NCBI RefSeq assembly: GCF_016745255.1 | Contig: NZ_JADOEQ010000003.1 | Coordinates: forward strand, 1 to 64,000 | Direction of reading: 5' to 3' | DNA: 64,000 bases | From: Enterococcus sp. BWR-S5 | Lineage (GTDB): Bacteria; Bacillota; Bacilli; Lactobacillales; Enterococcaceae | Shown here: positions 19,001-30,855 of the stretch, one piece after another | Layout of the letters: each line of letters begins with the position of its first letter | How positions within the stretch are numbered: the stretch's first letter is position 1 | The notes under the pieces: model-generated | Told to the model about the DNA's origin: nothing | Databases searched by the model: none | The model's input: the letters and a program-made list of their open reading frames with translations, nothing else | Position numbers and translations under genes: made by a program

Positions 19001-22000
19001 ACGTACAGATATTAAGAAAATTATGGTTATCGGTTCAGGACCAATCATTATTGGACAAGCTGCGGAATTTGACTACGCAGGCACACAGGCATGTCTCGCA
19101 TTAAGAGAAGAAGGCTACGAAGTTGTATTAGTCAACTCAAACCCTGCAACAATTATGACAGATAAGGAAATCGCCGACAAAGTATACATTGAACCCATTA
19201 CCTTGGAATTTGTCTCAAGAATTTTGCGTAAAGAGCGTCCCGATGCGTTATTACCTACGCTAGGCGGACAAACAGGCTTGAACATGGCGATGGAACTGGC
19301 AGCTTCAGGAATTCTTGATGAGCTGGATGTTGAGCTATTAGGAACAAAGCTAAGTGCAATCGATCAGGCAGAGGATCGCGACCTGTTCAAACAACTGATG
19401 GAAGAACTAGGTCAACCAATTCCTGAAAGTGATATTGTTCATACGGTGGAAGAAGCAGTTGCTTTTGCGAATAAGATTGGTTATCCAATTATTGTTCGAC
19501 CTGCTTTTACACTTGGTGGGACAGGCGGCGGCATGTGTGATAATGAAGAAGAGCTGAGAATCGTTGCTGAAAATGGCTTAAAACTTTCTCCGGCGACACA
19601 ATGTCTGATTGAGAAAAGTATTGCTGGCTTTAAAGAAATCGAATATGAAGTTATGCGTGACTCAGCAGACAACGCCATTGTTGTTTGTAACATGGAAAAC
19701 TTCGATCCGGTGGGGATTCATACAGGGGATTCTATCGTATTTGCACCAAGCCAAACATTATCAGATTATGAATATCAAATGCTTAGAGATGCTTCCTTAA
19801 AAATTATTCGCGCATTGAAAATTGAGGGTGGCTGTAATGTTCAGCTAGCTTTGGACCCACATAGTTTTAACTATTATGTCATTGAGGTAAACCCTCGAGT
19901 TTCTCGTTCCTCTGCATTGGCAAGTAAAGCCACAGGTTATCCGATTGCAAAGCTGGCAGCGAAAATTGCTGTCGGTCTGACCTTGGATGAAATGAAAAAT
20001 CCTGTTACAGGAACAACTTATGCAGAATTTGAACCAGCCTTGGATTATGTTGTAGCGAAAATTCCCCGTTGGCCTTTCGATAAGTTTGAAAAGGGAGACC
20101 GTCTGTTAGGAACACAGATGAAAGCTACAGGCGAAGTCATGGCGATTGGCAGAAATATTGAAGAATCGCTACTGAAAGCTGTTCGTTCACTGGAAATCGG
20201 CACACATCATAATGAGCTGAAAGAGTTAAAGGATGTTTCTGACGATGCCTTAACAGAGAAAGTAGTCAAAGCACAGGATGATCGCTTATTCTATCTTTCA
20301 GAAGCATTGAGAAGAGGCTATACGATTGAAGAACTGGCTTTACTAACAAAAATTGATTTGTTCTTCTTGGATAAGCTGCTGCATATTGTCGAGCTGGAAA
20401 ATGAGCTGGCGGAAAACATCAATGACCTAGATATATTGAAGGAAGCAAAGCAAAATGGATTCACGGATCGTAAAATTGCTGAGCTTTGGAATACAACAGC
20501 TGAGGCCGTCGTTGCGCTTCGTAAAAATCATGGCATTATCCCTGTTTATAAAATGGTGGACACCTGTGCGGCAGAGTTTGAATCTCAAACACCATATTTC
20601 TACAGCACCTATGAATTTGAAAACGAAAGTATTCGTTCAGAGAAACCATCTGTATTAGTTTTAGGATCAGGACCGATTCGAATAGGTCAAGGGGTTGAAT
20701 TCGATTATGCAACGGTTCATTCTGTGAAGGCAATACAAGCAGCTGGTTATGAAGCGATTATTATGAACAGCAACCCTGAAACAGTATCAACGGATTTCTC
20801 GATTTCTGATAAGCTATACTTTGAGCCGCTGACTTTAGAGGATGTGATGAATGTCATTGATTTGGAACAGCCAATCGGTGTCATCGTTCAGTTTGGCGGT
20901 CAAACGGCAATCAATTTAGCTGAGCCTTTAACAAAAAACGGCGTGAAGATTTTAGGGACAACGATTGAAGACTTGGATCGTGCTGAGAATAGAGATTTAT
21001 TTGAACAAGCGTTAAATCAGTTAAACATTCCACAGCCTCCCGGAGATACAGCTATCAGTGAAAGTGAAGCAGTTGCGATTGCTAACCGCATTGGTTATCC
21101 AGTATTGGTTCGTCCAAGCTATGTATTAGGCGGTCGGGCAATGGAAATCGTGGAGAATCAGAAGGACCTAGAGGATTACATGCGTAATGCAGTGAAAGCT
21201 TCTCCTGAGCATCCGGTTCTGGTAGACAGCTATTTGCTTGGACGTGAATGTGAAGTTGATGCCATCTGTGATGGAGAAACAGTTTTGATACCTGGAATTA
21301 TGGAACACATCGAGCGTGCGGGTGTCCATTCAGGAGATTCAATGGCCGTTTATCCGCCGCAGACACTTTCTGAGTCGATTAAAGAAACGATTGCTGAATA
21401 CACGAAAAAACTTGCTCTTGGTCTGAACTGCATTGGGATGATGAACATTCAGTTTGTTATTCATGAAGAAACAGTTTATGTCATTGAGGTTAATCCAAGA
21501 GCCAGTCGGACAGTGCCATTCTTAAGTAAAATCACCGGTATTCCAATGGCTCAGGTTGCAACAAAGGCCATTCTTGGTGAGAAACTGGAAGAGCTTGGCT
21601 ACTCAGATGGCTTATATCCGGAATGCGAACAGGTTCATATCAAGGCACCTGTCTTCTCCTTCACGAAGCTGCAAAAAGTAGACACCTATCTTGGCCCTGA
21701 AATGAAATCAACTGGTGAGGTTATGGGTTCAGATTACAGCTTGGAAAAAGCTCTTTATAAGGCTTTCGAAGCATCTGGTCTGCATTTACCAAGCTATGGC
21801 GCAGTACTCTTTACGATTGCGGATGAAACCAAAGAAGAAGCATTGGAGCTTGCGAAACGCTTCAATAGTATCGGCTACAGTCTCGTGGCGACTTCCGGAA
21901 CAGCGAAATATTTTGCAGAAGCCGGACTTCGCGTAAAAACAGTATTGAAGATTGAGGAGCAGCAAGAGGGCAAGGAAACAGTTGTTGACTTGATTCGTAA

Positions 22001-22181
22001 CGGACAAACACAGGTGGTAGTCAATACGATGGATAAAAACCGTTCTTCTGTAAATGAAGATGGCTTCATTATCAGAAGAGAATCAGTTGAGCATGGTGTG
22101 CCATTATTTACCTCTCTGGATACAGCTAATGCAATCTTAAAGGTATTGGAATCAAGAGCCTTCTCAACAGAAGCGATATAA
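18993..22181 (+). CDS. carB: carbamoyl-phosphate synthase large subunit
   Basis: Makes carbamoyl phosphate from bicarbonate, ammonia and two ATP; 1062 residues. Two homologous ATP-grasp halves are visible: the first opens [22 protein letters not shown], the second (near residue 548) [20 protein letters not shown]. Each has the conserved ATP-site block ([20 protein letters not shown]-like and [20 protein letters not shown]). The C-terminal MGS-like allosteric domain starts near residue 925. AGGAG lies seven bases before the ATG at 18993; a longer in-frame start within carA is not supported. There is no separate arginine-type copy here, so this one presumably serves pyrimidines. Confidence 0.97.
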   Translation: MPKRTDIKKIMVIGSGPIIIGQAAEFDYAGTQACLALREEGYEVVLVNSNPATIMTDKEIADKVYIEPITLEFVSRILRKERPDALLPTLGGQTGLNMAMELAASGILDELDVELLGTKLSAIDQAEDRDLFKQLMEELGQPIPESDIVHTVEEAVAFANKIGYPIIVRPAFTLGGTGGGMCDNEEELRIVAENGLKLSPATQCLIEKSIAGFKEIEYEVMRDSADNAIVVCNMENFDPVGIHTGDSIVFAPSQTLSDYEYQMLRDASLKIIRALKIEGGCNVQLALDPHSFNYYVIEVNPRVSRSSALASKATGYPIAKLAAKIAVGLTLDEMKNPVTGTTYAEFEPALDYVVAKIPRWPFDKFEKGDRLLGTQMKATGEVMAIGRNIEESLLKAVRSLEIGTHHNELKELKDVSDDALTEKVVKAQDDRLFYLSEALRRGYTIEELALLTKIDLFFLDKLLHIVELENELAENINDLDILKEAKQNGFTDRKIAELWNTTAEAVVALRKNHGIIPVYKMVDTCAAEFESQTPYFYSTYEFENESIRSEKPSVLVLGSGPIRIGQGVEFDYATVHSVKAIQAAGYEAIIMNSNPETVSTDFSISDKLYFEPLTLEDVMNVIDLEQPIGVIVQFGGQTAINLAEPLTKNGVKILGTTIEDLDRAENRDLFEQALNQLNIPQPPGDTAISESEAVAIANRIGYPVLVRPSYVLGGRAMEIVENQKDLEDYMRNAVKASPEHPVLVDSYLLGRECEVDAICDGETVLIPGIMEHIERAGVHSGDSMAVYPPQTLSESIKETIAEYTKKLALGLNCIGMMNIQFVIHEETVYVIEVNPRASRTVPFLSKITGIPMAQVATKAILGEKLEELGYSDGLYPECEQVHIKAPVFSFTKLQKVDTYLGPEMKSTGEVMGSDYSLEKALYKAFEASGLHLPSYGAVLFTIADETKEEALELAKRFNSIGYSLVATSGTAKYFAEAGLRVKTVLKIEEQQEGKETVVDLIRNGQTQVVVNTMDKNRSSVNEDGFIIRRESVEHGVPLFTSLDTANAILKVLESRAFSTEAI

Positions 22182-22236
22182 GACGTATCTACAGTAATTG
22201 ATAGGGAATTTGCTGTAGAGCAATTAGGCGATGAAT

Positions 22237-22269
22237 CTGCTTTCTGCCTAGCGAAAAAGCAGAAAGCAG
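22237..22269 (+). other. perfect 11-bp hairpin between carB and pyrK
   Basis: CTGCTTTCTGC at 22237-22247 pairs perfectly with GCAGAAAGCAG at 22259-22269, and no T run follows. It sits in the longest gap inside the operon (196 bases). It may stabilise the 3' end of an upstream mRNA or mark a processing site. Confidence 0.5.
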
Positions 22270-22377
22270 TGAAATCGTTCTTTGATACAGAAAAGATACT
22301 GGCAATTTTATGTTAGCATATAGACAAGGGCTTCAACGTGTTTAGAAACAAAAATACAGGATAGAAGGAGTCGGACA

Positions 22378-24802
<2,425 letters not shown>

Positions 24803-25435
24803 ATGACTGAATTAGCAAAAAACATTGCCAAGGATTTATTGAAAATTGAAGCTGTTTTCTTAAGCCCGAATGATCCATTTACATGGGCAAGCGGCATTAA
24901 AAGTCCAATCTATTGCGATAATCGTATTACAATGAGCTATCCGATGATTCGTAAAGAAATTGCACAAGGCTTGGCAGACCAAATCAAAGAAGCCTATCCA
25001 GAGGTAGAAGTCATTGCTGGTACAGCAACTGCCGGGATTCCTCATGCGGCATGGGTAGCTGATATTTTAGACCTGCCTATGGTTTATATTCGTAGTAAGG
25101 CAAAAGAGCATGGCAAAGGCAATCAGATTGAAGGACGTATTTCTGAAGGGCAGAAAATGGTTATTATTGAAGATTTGATTTCTACCGGAGGAAGCGTTTT
25201 GGAAGCAGCTGAAGCAGCAAAACGTGAAGGAGCAGACGTGTTAGGTGTCGCAGCAATTTTTACGTATGAATTGCCTAAAGGAAAAGAAAACTTTGCAGCA
25301 CAAGACATTGATTTAATTACACTGACAAATTATTCTACTTTGTTGGAAGCCGCTCTGGAATCACAGTATATTGAAGAAAAGGACTTAGCCTTGCTGAAGG
25401 AATGGAAACAAAATCCAGAGGCATGGAAGAAGTAA
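24803..25435 (+). CDS. pyrE: orotate phosphoribosyltransferase
   Basis: Makes OMP from orotate and PRPP; 210 residues. The PRPP motif [17 protein letters not shown] is near residue 115, and [16 protein letters not shown] and [14 protein letters not shown] form the orotate/PRPP site. It is the last gene of the operon, placed directly after the pyrF stop with GGGGAAAA as ribosome site. A hairpin with an A/T-rich tail follows 50 bases later. Confidence 0.96.
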   Translation: MTELAKNIAKDLLKIEAVFLSPNDPFTWASGIKSPIYCDNRITMSYPMIRKEIAQGLADQIKEAYPEVEVIAGTATAGIPHAAWVADILDLPMVYIRSKAKEHGKGNQIEGRISEGQKMVIIEDLISTGGSVLEAAEAAKREGADVLGVAAIFTYELPKGKENFAAQDIDLITLTNYSTLLEAALESQYIEEKDLALLKEWKQNPEAWKK

Positions 25436-25487
25436 AAAGCGGATATCTCAATAAATACTACAATCTTTATTAAAAAAATCGTATGAG

Positions 25488-25536
25488 GAAAAAAGAAGGA
25501 CAGTCAGTAAAATGAACCTTGTTCTTCTTTTTCTGT
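25488..25536 (+). terminator. probable pyr operon terminator
   Basis: AAAAAAGAAGGAC pairs with GTTCTTCTTTTT (one G-U) around a 16-base loop, and the right arm itself forms the T-rich end. It lies 53 bases past the pyrE stop. Confidence 0.6.
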
Positions 25537-25703
25537 CATGCTTGATTGAAGGCGGGATACTTTAATCAGAGCATTGTTCAGTCTTACTTGATAAAGTACT
25601 TCGATTTTGAAACTTTTTCATCCGCATTATTTGACGGATAAACGGAAATAAGATAAAGTATTCAAAATAAAATAATACACTCAAAGAAATAATGGAGGGT
25701 TGT

Positions 25704-26414
25704 ATGAAAAAGAGAAATATTAGAAATATGGATGTCGAATGGAGCTATTCCGGCGATCGGGGACCGGAACATTGGCATAGTCTATGTGATTGGTTCGCTC
25801 AGGGAGCAGCATTTCCAGATCAATCACCGATAGCTTTAACAAATACGTCTACTTGCATTCAAAGGACACTTAATGAGAGTATTTCTTTTCATTATCAAGA
25901 AGAAAAGTTTTCGGAAAAGGAATTTAAAAACACGATTCATTTCGTTCCGCCAAATATGGAAAGCTATCTAATTTTTCAAGATGTACGGTATCGACTGACT
26001 GATATTCATTTCCACACACCAAGTGAGCACATATTGGAGGATATCCAATACCCAATAGAATTTCACCTTGTGCATATGAATGAAGCGGGACAAAACTTAG
26101 TGGTTGGCTGTCTATTTGAGCTTGTGGAGGCGGAAAACAAATTTTCTGCTTTAAAAGAGCTGATTGAAGTCAGTCAGCGAACACACGAGTTTTCTTTTAA
26201 TCCCTCGTTGTTTTTACCTGAACATCAAGCACACTTCCATTATACTGGCTCTTTAACAACTCCGCCTACCAAAGGCCCGATTCCATGGTTTGTTTTCCAA
26301 GAGGTTCAGAAAATGGACTGGTCATTGGTTCATCTGTTGAAGAATGGTATGCTGGAATACAATAATCGGCCTTTGCAGAACAAAAACAGCAGAGAGATTT
26401 ATTTTGTTGAATGA
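25704..26414 (+). CDS. alpha-class carbonic anhydrase, cytoplasmic form
   Basis: Reversible hydration of CO2. It has 236 residues. The alpha-class pattern is clear: WSYSGDRGPEHW near the N-terminus, DQSPI, zinc ligands His102 and His104 in IHFHTPSEH and His121 in EFHLVH, then YTGSLTTPP and NNRPLQ near the end. Most bacterial alpha enzymes are exported, but no signal peptide is visible here. GGAGG lies five bases before the ATG at 25704; an upstream ATG overlaps that site. It is 12 bases from a LysR gene in the same direction. Bicarbonate supply for the adjacent carbamoyl-phosphate synthase is an attractive but unproven link. Confidence 0.9.
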   Translation: MKKRNIRNMDVEWSYSGDRGPEHWHSLCDWFAQGAAFPDQSPIALTNTSTCIQRTLNESISFHYQEEKFSEKEFKNTIHFVPPNMESYLIFQDVRYRLTDIHFHTPSEHILEDIQYPIEFHLVHMNEAGQNLVVGCLFELVEAENKFSALKELIEVSQRTHEFSFNPSLFLPEHQAHFHYTGSLTTPPTKGPIPWFVFQEVQKMDWSLVHLLKNGMLEYNNRPLQNKNSREIYFVE

Positions 26415-26426
26415 TGGAGAAAAATG

Positions 26427-27329
26427 ATGAATATTAAGCAGATGAAATATGTTGTAGCAGTAGCGGACAGCGGTGGTTTTCGGGAGGCTGCGAAAAGGCT
26501 GTTTGTTACGCAGCCGAGTCTGTCTAATGGAATTAAGGAATTAGAAGAAGAGCTGGGAGTCACGCTGTTTGTCCGAACCAATAAAGGTGCGACCTTAACA
26601 GAGGAAGGAATCGCTTTTTTAGAGCATGCAGAAAAGATTTTGACCCAATTAGCGCTAATGGAGAATAGATTTCAACATCACCAAAAAGAAGAACGGTTTT
26701 CTGTTTCTTCGCAGCATTATGATTTCTTGGGCGGAATCATGGCTCAGGTCATTCGGGAATTTGAAGAGCAATACAAAGAGTTTCGTTTATTTGAAACAAC
26801 GACCTTAAAGGTGATTGAGGACGTTAAAAGCTATCATAGTGATATTGGCATTCTTTATTTGAATAGTCAAAATCGTTCAGGTATCAAAAGACACTTAGCC
26901 GCAACAAACTTGGCTTATGAGGTCATTGGCGGTTTTACTACTCATGTCTTTATAGGAAAGCAGCATCCGCTGGCACAAAAAAAGGTGTTAACTTTGGATC
27001 AATTAGCTGACTATCCTCAGGTTCGTTTCATCCAAGAAGGTAGTGAGTTCAATTATTTTTCGGAAGATTTGATAGCTGAAACAGGTCCGCAGGGCGTTAT
27101 TCAAGTGAGTGATCGAGGAACATTGATGAATATTTTGGCTGGAACAACTGCGTATGCTACCGGATCAGGAATCATTACCGGATTTACTAAAAAGGAAATA
27201 CGATTGATTCCTTTGGTTGGGCAGGAGGAAAATCAAATTTGTATCCTTTACCAAAAGAATCAGCAAAGGAATGAAGTTTCTGATTATTTCATTAAGCTAT
27301 TAAGAAAAACAATCAATAAAGAAGACTAA
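26427..27329 (+). CDS. LysR-family transcriptional regulator
   Basis: DNA-binding regulator of about 300 residues. The winged-helix domain (residues 1-60) reads MNIKQMKYVVAVADSGGFREAAKRL..TQPSLSNGIKELEEELGV.LF.RTNKG.TLTEEG. A periplasmic-binding-like effector domain covers residues 90-295. It is transcribed with the carbonic anhydrase gene and may control it in response to CO2/bicarbonate, an inference from neighbourhood. GGAGA lies six bases before the second ATG at 26427. A terminator follows 17 bases past the stop. Confidence 0.9.
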   Translation: MNIKQMKYVVAVADSGGFREAAKRLFVTQPSLSNGIKELEEELGVTLFVRTNKGATLTEEGIAFLEHAEKILTQLALMENRFQHHQKEERFSVSSQHYDFLGGIMAQVIREFEEQYKEFRLFETTTLKVIEDVKSYHSDIGILYLNSQNRSGIKRHLAATNLAYEVIGGFTTHVFIGKQHPLAQKKVLTLDQLADYPQVRFIQEGSEFNYFSEDLIAETGPQGVIQVSDRGTLMNILAGTTAYATGSGIITGFTKKEIRLIPLVGQEENQICILYQKNQQRNEVSDYFIKLLRKTINKED

Positions 27330-27345
27330 ATAGGAATCAAGCATT

Positions 27346-27379
27346 AACCGGAAGTGAGACGTTCGCATTCCGGTTTTTT
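27346..27379 (+). terminator. terminator of the carbonic anhydrase-LysR unit
   Basis: AACCGGAA at 27346-27353 pairs with TTCCGGTT at 27368-27375, followed by T to 27379. Confidence 0.85.
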
Positions 27380-27390
27380 GATAGAAAAAA

Positions 27391-27440
27391 ACTGTGGCAC
27401 AAGGTATCTTGGAGAAGTCCCTGATACAATGTGTCACAGT
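27391..27440 (-). terminator. hisC terminator
   Basis: On the minus strand ACTGTGACACA pairs with TGTGCCACAGT, extended by GTATC/GATAC, and ends in a run of T. It lies 19 bases beyond the hisC stop. Confidence 0.85.
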
Positions 27441-27458
27441 CCATTTAAATTTCTTTCT

Positions 27459-28505
27459 TTAGTTAAGATAGTTCGTGATAGCTGAAACGACAGCTTCCAT
27501 TTCTTTTCTTGTTCCAATCGAGATACGCAGATAGCTGTTTAGACGCTCTGGCTTAGAAAAATAGCGCACAAAGATATTTTTTTCTTCTAAGTATTGATAC
27601 AGCTGTGCCATGTCCAGGTCAGGATGAGTCGTAAGAAGGAAGTTCGTTTGAGAAGACAGGGACGTGAATCCCAGCTCTTCCAGTTGTTGGCTGAACCATT
27701 CCCTTGTCATGCAAATTTCGTCTGTAATTTTTTGATAATAAGCTGTATCTTCCACAGCAGCAGTTGCCAACGCTTCTGCTAGGCTGTCAACAGAATAAGG
27801 GTTGAACGAAGATTTAATGCTTTCGAGAACAGCGATATATTCAGGTGCACCGGCAGCATAACCGATACGCAGCCCGGCGAGTGCTTGCGACTTAGAAAGC
27901 GTTCGAACAATAATTAGATTTGAATAGTCATTTAGTAGGGAAAACATCGACTCCTCCGCAAACTCTGCGTAAGCCTCATCAATGATAACAATCACATCAG
28001 AATGACGCTCTAAAAGAGCACGAATCTCATCCATTGTCTTGAAAAGCCCTGTTGGTGCATTCGGATTGGCAATCACCAAGCCGCCGTTTATTTGCTGATA
28101 ATCATGGAAATCAATTTCAAATTTCTTATTCAACGGAATTTCTTTAAAAGGAATATGAAAAAGGTCTGCCCACACTTTATAGAAGCCATAAGTGATATCA
28201 GGAAAGAGAACAGGGTCTTTGCTATTGAAAAAGGCGAGGAAGCTAAAAGCAAGCACTTCATCCGAGCCGTTACCAATCATCAGCTGATTGGCTGCTATGC
28301 CATGTTTTTCAGCTAAGGCTTCCTTCAAAGCAAGGTTATCTAATGAGCTGTAGCGTTTCAACCGCTCACTATCAAATTGCTTTAGTGCTTCAGCCACTTT
28401 GGGAGAAGGGGGATAAGGATTCTCATTCGTGTTTATTTTAATCATGTCCTGTGTGTTTGGTTGAATCCCCGGAATATAAGGAGCAATTTTTCTAATGCCT
28501 TTCAT
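27459..28505 (-). CDS. hisC: histidinol-phosphate aminotransferase-like enzyme
   Basis: PLP-dependent class I/II aminotransferase of the HisC type, 348 residues. Typical stretches are INTNENPYPPSP, NGSDEVLAF, ANPNAPTG, VIIDEAYAEF and the PLP-lysine motif RTLSKSQALAGLRIGYA. The closing Arg region YLRISIGT binds the substrate carboxylate. No other his gene is in the window, so it may act on aromatic substrates, as some stand-alone HisC proteins do. The ATG at 28505 has a GAGAGGG 11 bases upstream, a slightly long spacing. It is divergent from the second aminotransferase gene at 28990. Confidence 0.85.
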   Translation of the reverse strand: MKGIRKIAPYIPGIQPNTQDMIKINTNENPYPPSPKVAEALKQFDSERLKRYSSLDNLALKEALAEKHGIAANQLMIGNGSDEVLAFSFLAFFNSKDPVLFPDITYGFYKVWADLFHIPFKEIPLNKKFEIDFHDYQQINGGLVIANPNAPTGLFKTMDEIRALLERHSDVIVIIDEAYAEFAEESMFSLLNDYSNLIIVRTLSKSQALAGLRIGYAAGAPEYIAVLESIKSSFNPYSVDSLAEALATAAVEDTAYYQKITDEICMTREWFSQQLEELGFTSLSSQTNFLLTTHPDLDMAQLYQYLEEKNIFVRYFSKPERLNSYLRISIGTRKEMEAVVSAITNYLN

Positions 28506-28989
28506 GTGTACTCAAACCCTCTCTGTTAAATATGTCAATGCGGTGAAGTGAACAATAGGAGAAAAAATCTGTTGCATACGCCACGAGCATTGGCGGCTAG
28601 CTCAAAAATCTGTATCGAATTTGGGCGAACATATATGTTGATACGGATATCCTTTCGCTTATAAGAATTGATTTTGTAGAATGGATTATTCGTTATCCTA
28701 AGAATGCTCTCTATAGTCCTATAATGAGTGGCATTCTTTCTTATATAGTAGATAAAAGAAAAGTGAATTGCAAGTGTAAAATGAGAAAACAAGGAGGAAA
28801 AAAATTTTTTTTAAATAGGATTTTCATTTTACACTGGATTATGGTACTATTATGTCCAAGTAAATAGCCAACTACTAGCATTCTCCTTGCCATTTTACTG
28901 GCAGGAAGTTAATGTATAGTGGGATTATGAGTCATTATTGAATTATTCCGTTTAGTAGTGACTTGATAGCGCACAGAGGAGGAAAATGA
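28506..28989. other. divergent intergenic region with inverted repeats
   Basis: It holds the promoters of hisC and the class I aminotransferase. AGTGTAAAATG at 28773-28783 is repeated inverted as CATTTTACACT at 28825-28835, with A/T-rich arms and an AAAAAAATTTTTTT centre. A second hairpin, CTTGCCA with TGGCAGG, is near 28887-28907. A CGCCA/TGGCG hairpin followed by T on the minus strand (about 28570-28600) could attenuate hisC. No T-box signature sequence is present. The minus-strand 85-codon frame here starts with TTG and has no ribosome site. Confidence 0.5.
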
Positions 28990-30156
28990 ATGGAACTAAC
29001 AAGCCGTTTTAATAAGCAGGTGTATAAAATCGCTGTTTCGATGATTCGCAGATTTGATGAGCAGGTCACAGCGATTCCAGATATTTTGAAGCTGACGTTG
29101 GGTGAGCCGGATTTTAACACTCCGGAGCATGTGAAGGAAGCTGGACAGACCGCTATCAGAGAGAACTTTTCACATTATTCCGGGATGGCCGGATTGACTG
29201 ATGTAAGAGAAGCAGCTGCCTATTTTATGAAGGAAAAATATGGTCTATCCTATGACCCATTGTCTGAAGTGCTTGTGACGATTGGGGCGACAGAAGCTAT
29301 TTCCGCCAGCTTATTGGCGATGCTGGAGGCAGGAGATAAGGTGTTGATGCCGGCACCGATTTATCCAGGCTATGAACCAGTTATTACGTTGGCAGGGGCC
29401 GTGCCTGTCTACATTGATACCACGGAAAATGGGTTTGTGTTGACTCCGGAAATGATTGAAAAAGCAATGTCCGAGCATGGAGATACGGTCAAGGCAGTGA
29501 TTCTAAATTATCCAAGCAACCCAACTGGTGTGACCTACAATCGTGAAGAGGTTCAGGCAATTGCAGAGGTTCTAAAAAAATATCCGGTATTTGTTATCAG
29601 CGATGAAATATATAGTGAGCTGACTTACGAAGAAACACATGTTTCCATTGCAGAGTTTATCCCTGAACAGACAATCGTCATTAACGGATTATCAAAATCC
29701 CATGCAATGACTGGCTGGCGAATCGGCTTCATTTTTGGTGACAAACGATTGACAAGTGAAATTATTAAGGTGCACCAATATCTTGTAACTGCGGCTTCAA
29801 CGATTTCACAAAAGGCTGCGGTTCGTGCGCTTATAGAAGGAATTAATGATGGTGTCATCATGAGAGAAGAATATCGGAAACGTCGTGATTTTGTTTATGA
29901 GCAAATGTCTGGCTTAGGCTTTGAAATTGCTCGTCCTAACGGTGCCTTCTATATTTTTGCGAAGATTCCAAATGGATTCGAACAGGATTCAATGAAGTTT
30001 TGTTTGGAGCTTGCCAACAAGCAAGCACTGGCAATCATTCCGGGAATTGCTTTTGGACCGGAAGCAGAAGGATATGTTCGTATCAGTTATGCAGCAGATA
30101 TGGAGCGACTGGAAGAAGCGATGAAACGACTGACTGCATTTATGAATGACATGTAG
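28990..30156 (+). CDS. class I aminotransferase (aromatic/aspartate type)
   Basis: PLP enzyme of 388 residues resembling AraT/PatA proteins of Lactobacillales. Seen are LKLTLGEPDFNTPEHV, TIGATEAISASLLAML, LNYPSNPTGVTYN, VISDEIYSELTY and the PLP-lysine motif NGLSKSHAMTGWRIGF. The closing YVRISYAADM supplies the carboxylate-binding Arg. Likely substrates are aromatic amino acids, N-acetyl-diaminopimelate or aspartate; sequence reading alone does not decide. AGAGGAGG precedes the ATG. A terminator with an unusually large loop follows. Confidence 0.88.
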   Translation: MELTSRFNKQVYKIAVSMIRRFDEQVTAIPDILKLTLGEPDFNTPEHVKEAGQTAIRENFSHYSGMAGLTDVREAAAYFMKEKYGLSYDPLSEVLVTIGATEAISASLLAMLEAGDKVLMPAPIYPGYEPVITLAGAVPVYIDTTENGFVLTPEMIEKAMSEHGDTVKAVILNYPSNPTGVTYNREEVQAIAEVLKKYPVFVISDEIYSELTYEETHVSIAEFIPEQTIVINGLSKSHAMTGWRIGFIFGDKRLTSEIIKVHQYLVTAASTISQKAAVRALIEGINDGVIMREEYRKRRDFVYEQMSGLGFEIARPNGAFYIFAKIPNGFEQDSMKFCLELANKQALAIIPGIAFGPEAEGYVRISYAADMERLEEAMKRLTAFMNDM

Positions 30157-30223
30157 TGAGTAGAAAAACCGACTTCGATGGAATCGTTGGAGGCGGACAA
30201 CAATTTATAAAAATCTGATTTTA

Positions 30224-30341
30224 TAAGCTTAAGGCTATTAGCTGGACATTATTTTTTATCAAAGACTGGAAAAATTTTTCGTCCCAGCGATTGCTGAAAG
30301 AATGTTTCCTGATGCGAATAGCCTGAGCTTTTTTTGATTCA
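30224..30341 (+). terminator. terminator with a very long loop
   Basis: AGGCTATT near 30232 pairs with AATAGCCT near 30321-30328, and flanking AAGCT/AGCTTT extends the stem; seven T follow. About 80 bases lie in the loop, with an internal GGAAAAATTTTTC palindrome. It probably ends the aminotransferase transcript, but its size resembles a regulated terminator. Confidence 0.5.
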
Positions 30342-30407
30342 AAAGGGATTATAAAATTTTCATGGCTGTGAATTCAGTGATACCAAGGATTAACAATGGA
30401 ACAACCG

Positions 30408-30639
30408 TCTAGCTGGACGAGCTCGTTCAACTTTTCTACTTGTCTAGCTTCACAGACTAACTTCATCGGCAATAAGATAACTTGCCTTCAGTTAACGTAC
30501 CAAAAAATTTATAATGTGTATCTACGATTCTCGTTTTACTGCGATTCTCGATACAAAACGTTACACTTGGTCCGTTTTCCTATATCGCGCATGAGCTAAG
30601 CGACTCGTTCAGCTTTTCTGTTTGTCTAGCTTCATGAGC
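30408..30639 (+). repeat. mosaic intergenic repeat, copy B
   Basis: GCTAAGCGACTCGTTCAGC at 30595-30613, TTTT, 7 bases and TCTAGCTTCATGAGC at 30625-30639 match copy A (3816-3860) at every conserved position but one. A second unit (CTCGTTCAACTTTT, 7 bases, TCTAGCTTCA) starts near 30422 and is followed by GCAATAAGATAACTTGCCT, as in copy A. The roughly 110 bases between the units differ from copy A. Confidence 0.75.
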
Positions 30640-30758
30640 AGCTAACTTATTTAAAAGGAGCACAGAACTTTTTAAGAAAAAAATTTTGTATGATTGACGT
30701 CACGCATACCATTCGACTAATGAAATATCCAGTCGAACTGGCATAGCTACACTAAATT

Positions 30759-30822
30759 TTTACATTTCTTTACCGATTATTTACAAGATTTTGGAACAGC
30801 CTTAACACTGAGTTGTTAAACT
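30759..30822 (+). promoter_or_regulatory. PhoP-box-like repeats and pstS promoter
   Basis: TTTACA (30759), TTTACC (30769), TTTACA (30780) and TTAACA (30802) are spaced 10, 11 and 22 bases apart, the phasing of PhoP-binding direct repeats in Bacillota. A -10 candidate TAAACT is at 30817-30822, without a good -35, as expected for activated promoters. A PhoP-PhoR pair is encoded 3 kb away. Confidence 0.65.
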
Positions 30823-30855
30823 ATGCTTGTAACTAATTACGAAGGAAGTGTTGAA

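Noticed and set aside
28773-28783. AGTGTAAAATG also occurring before the TetR gene (about 56683)
   Set aside because: The shared 11-mer is mostly a -10-like TAAAAT; without a second copy there it is probably chance.
28535-28792. 85-codon minus-strand frame upstream of hisC
   Set aside because: TTG start without ribosome binding site; it overlaps the inverted repeat and probable promoters and has no recognisable protein pattern.
28506-28989. T-box riboswitch for hisC or the aminotransferase gene
   Set aside because: The conserved T-box sequence (TGGNACCGCG) is absent on both strands; only simple hairpins are seen.
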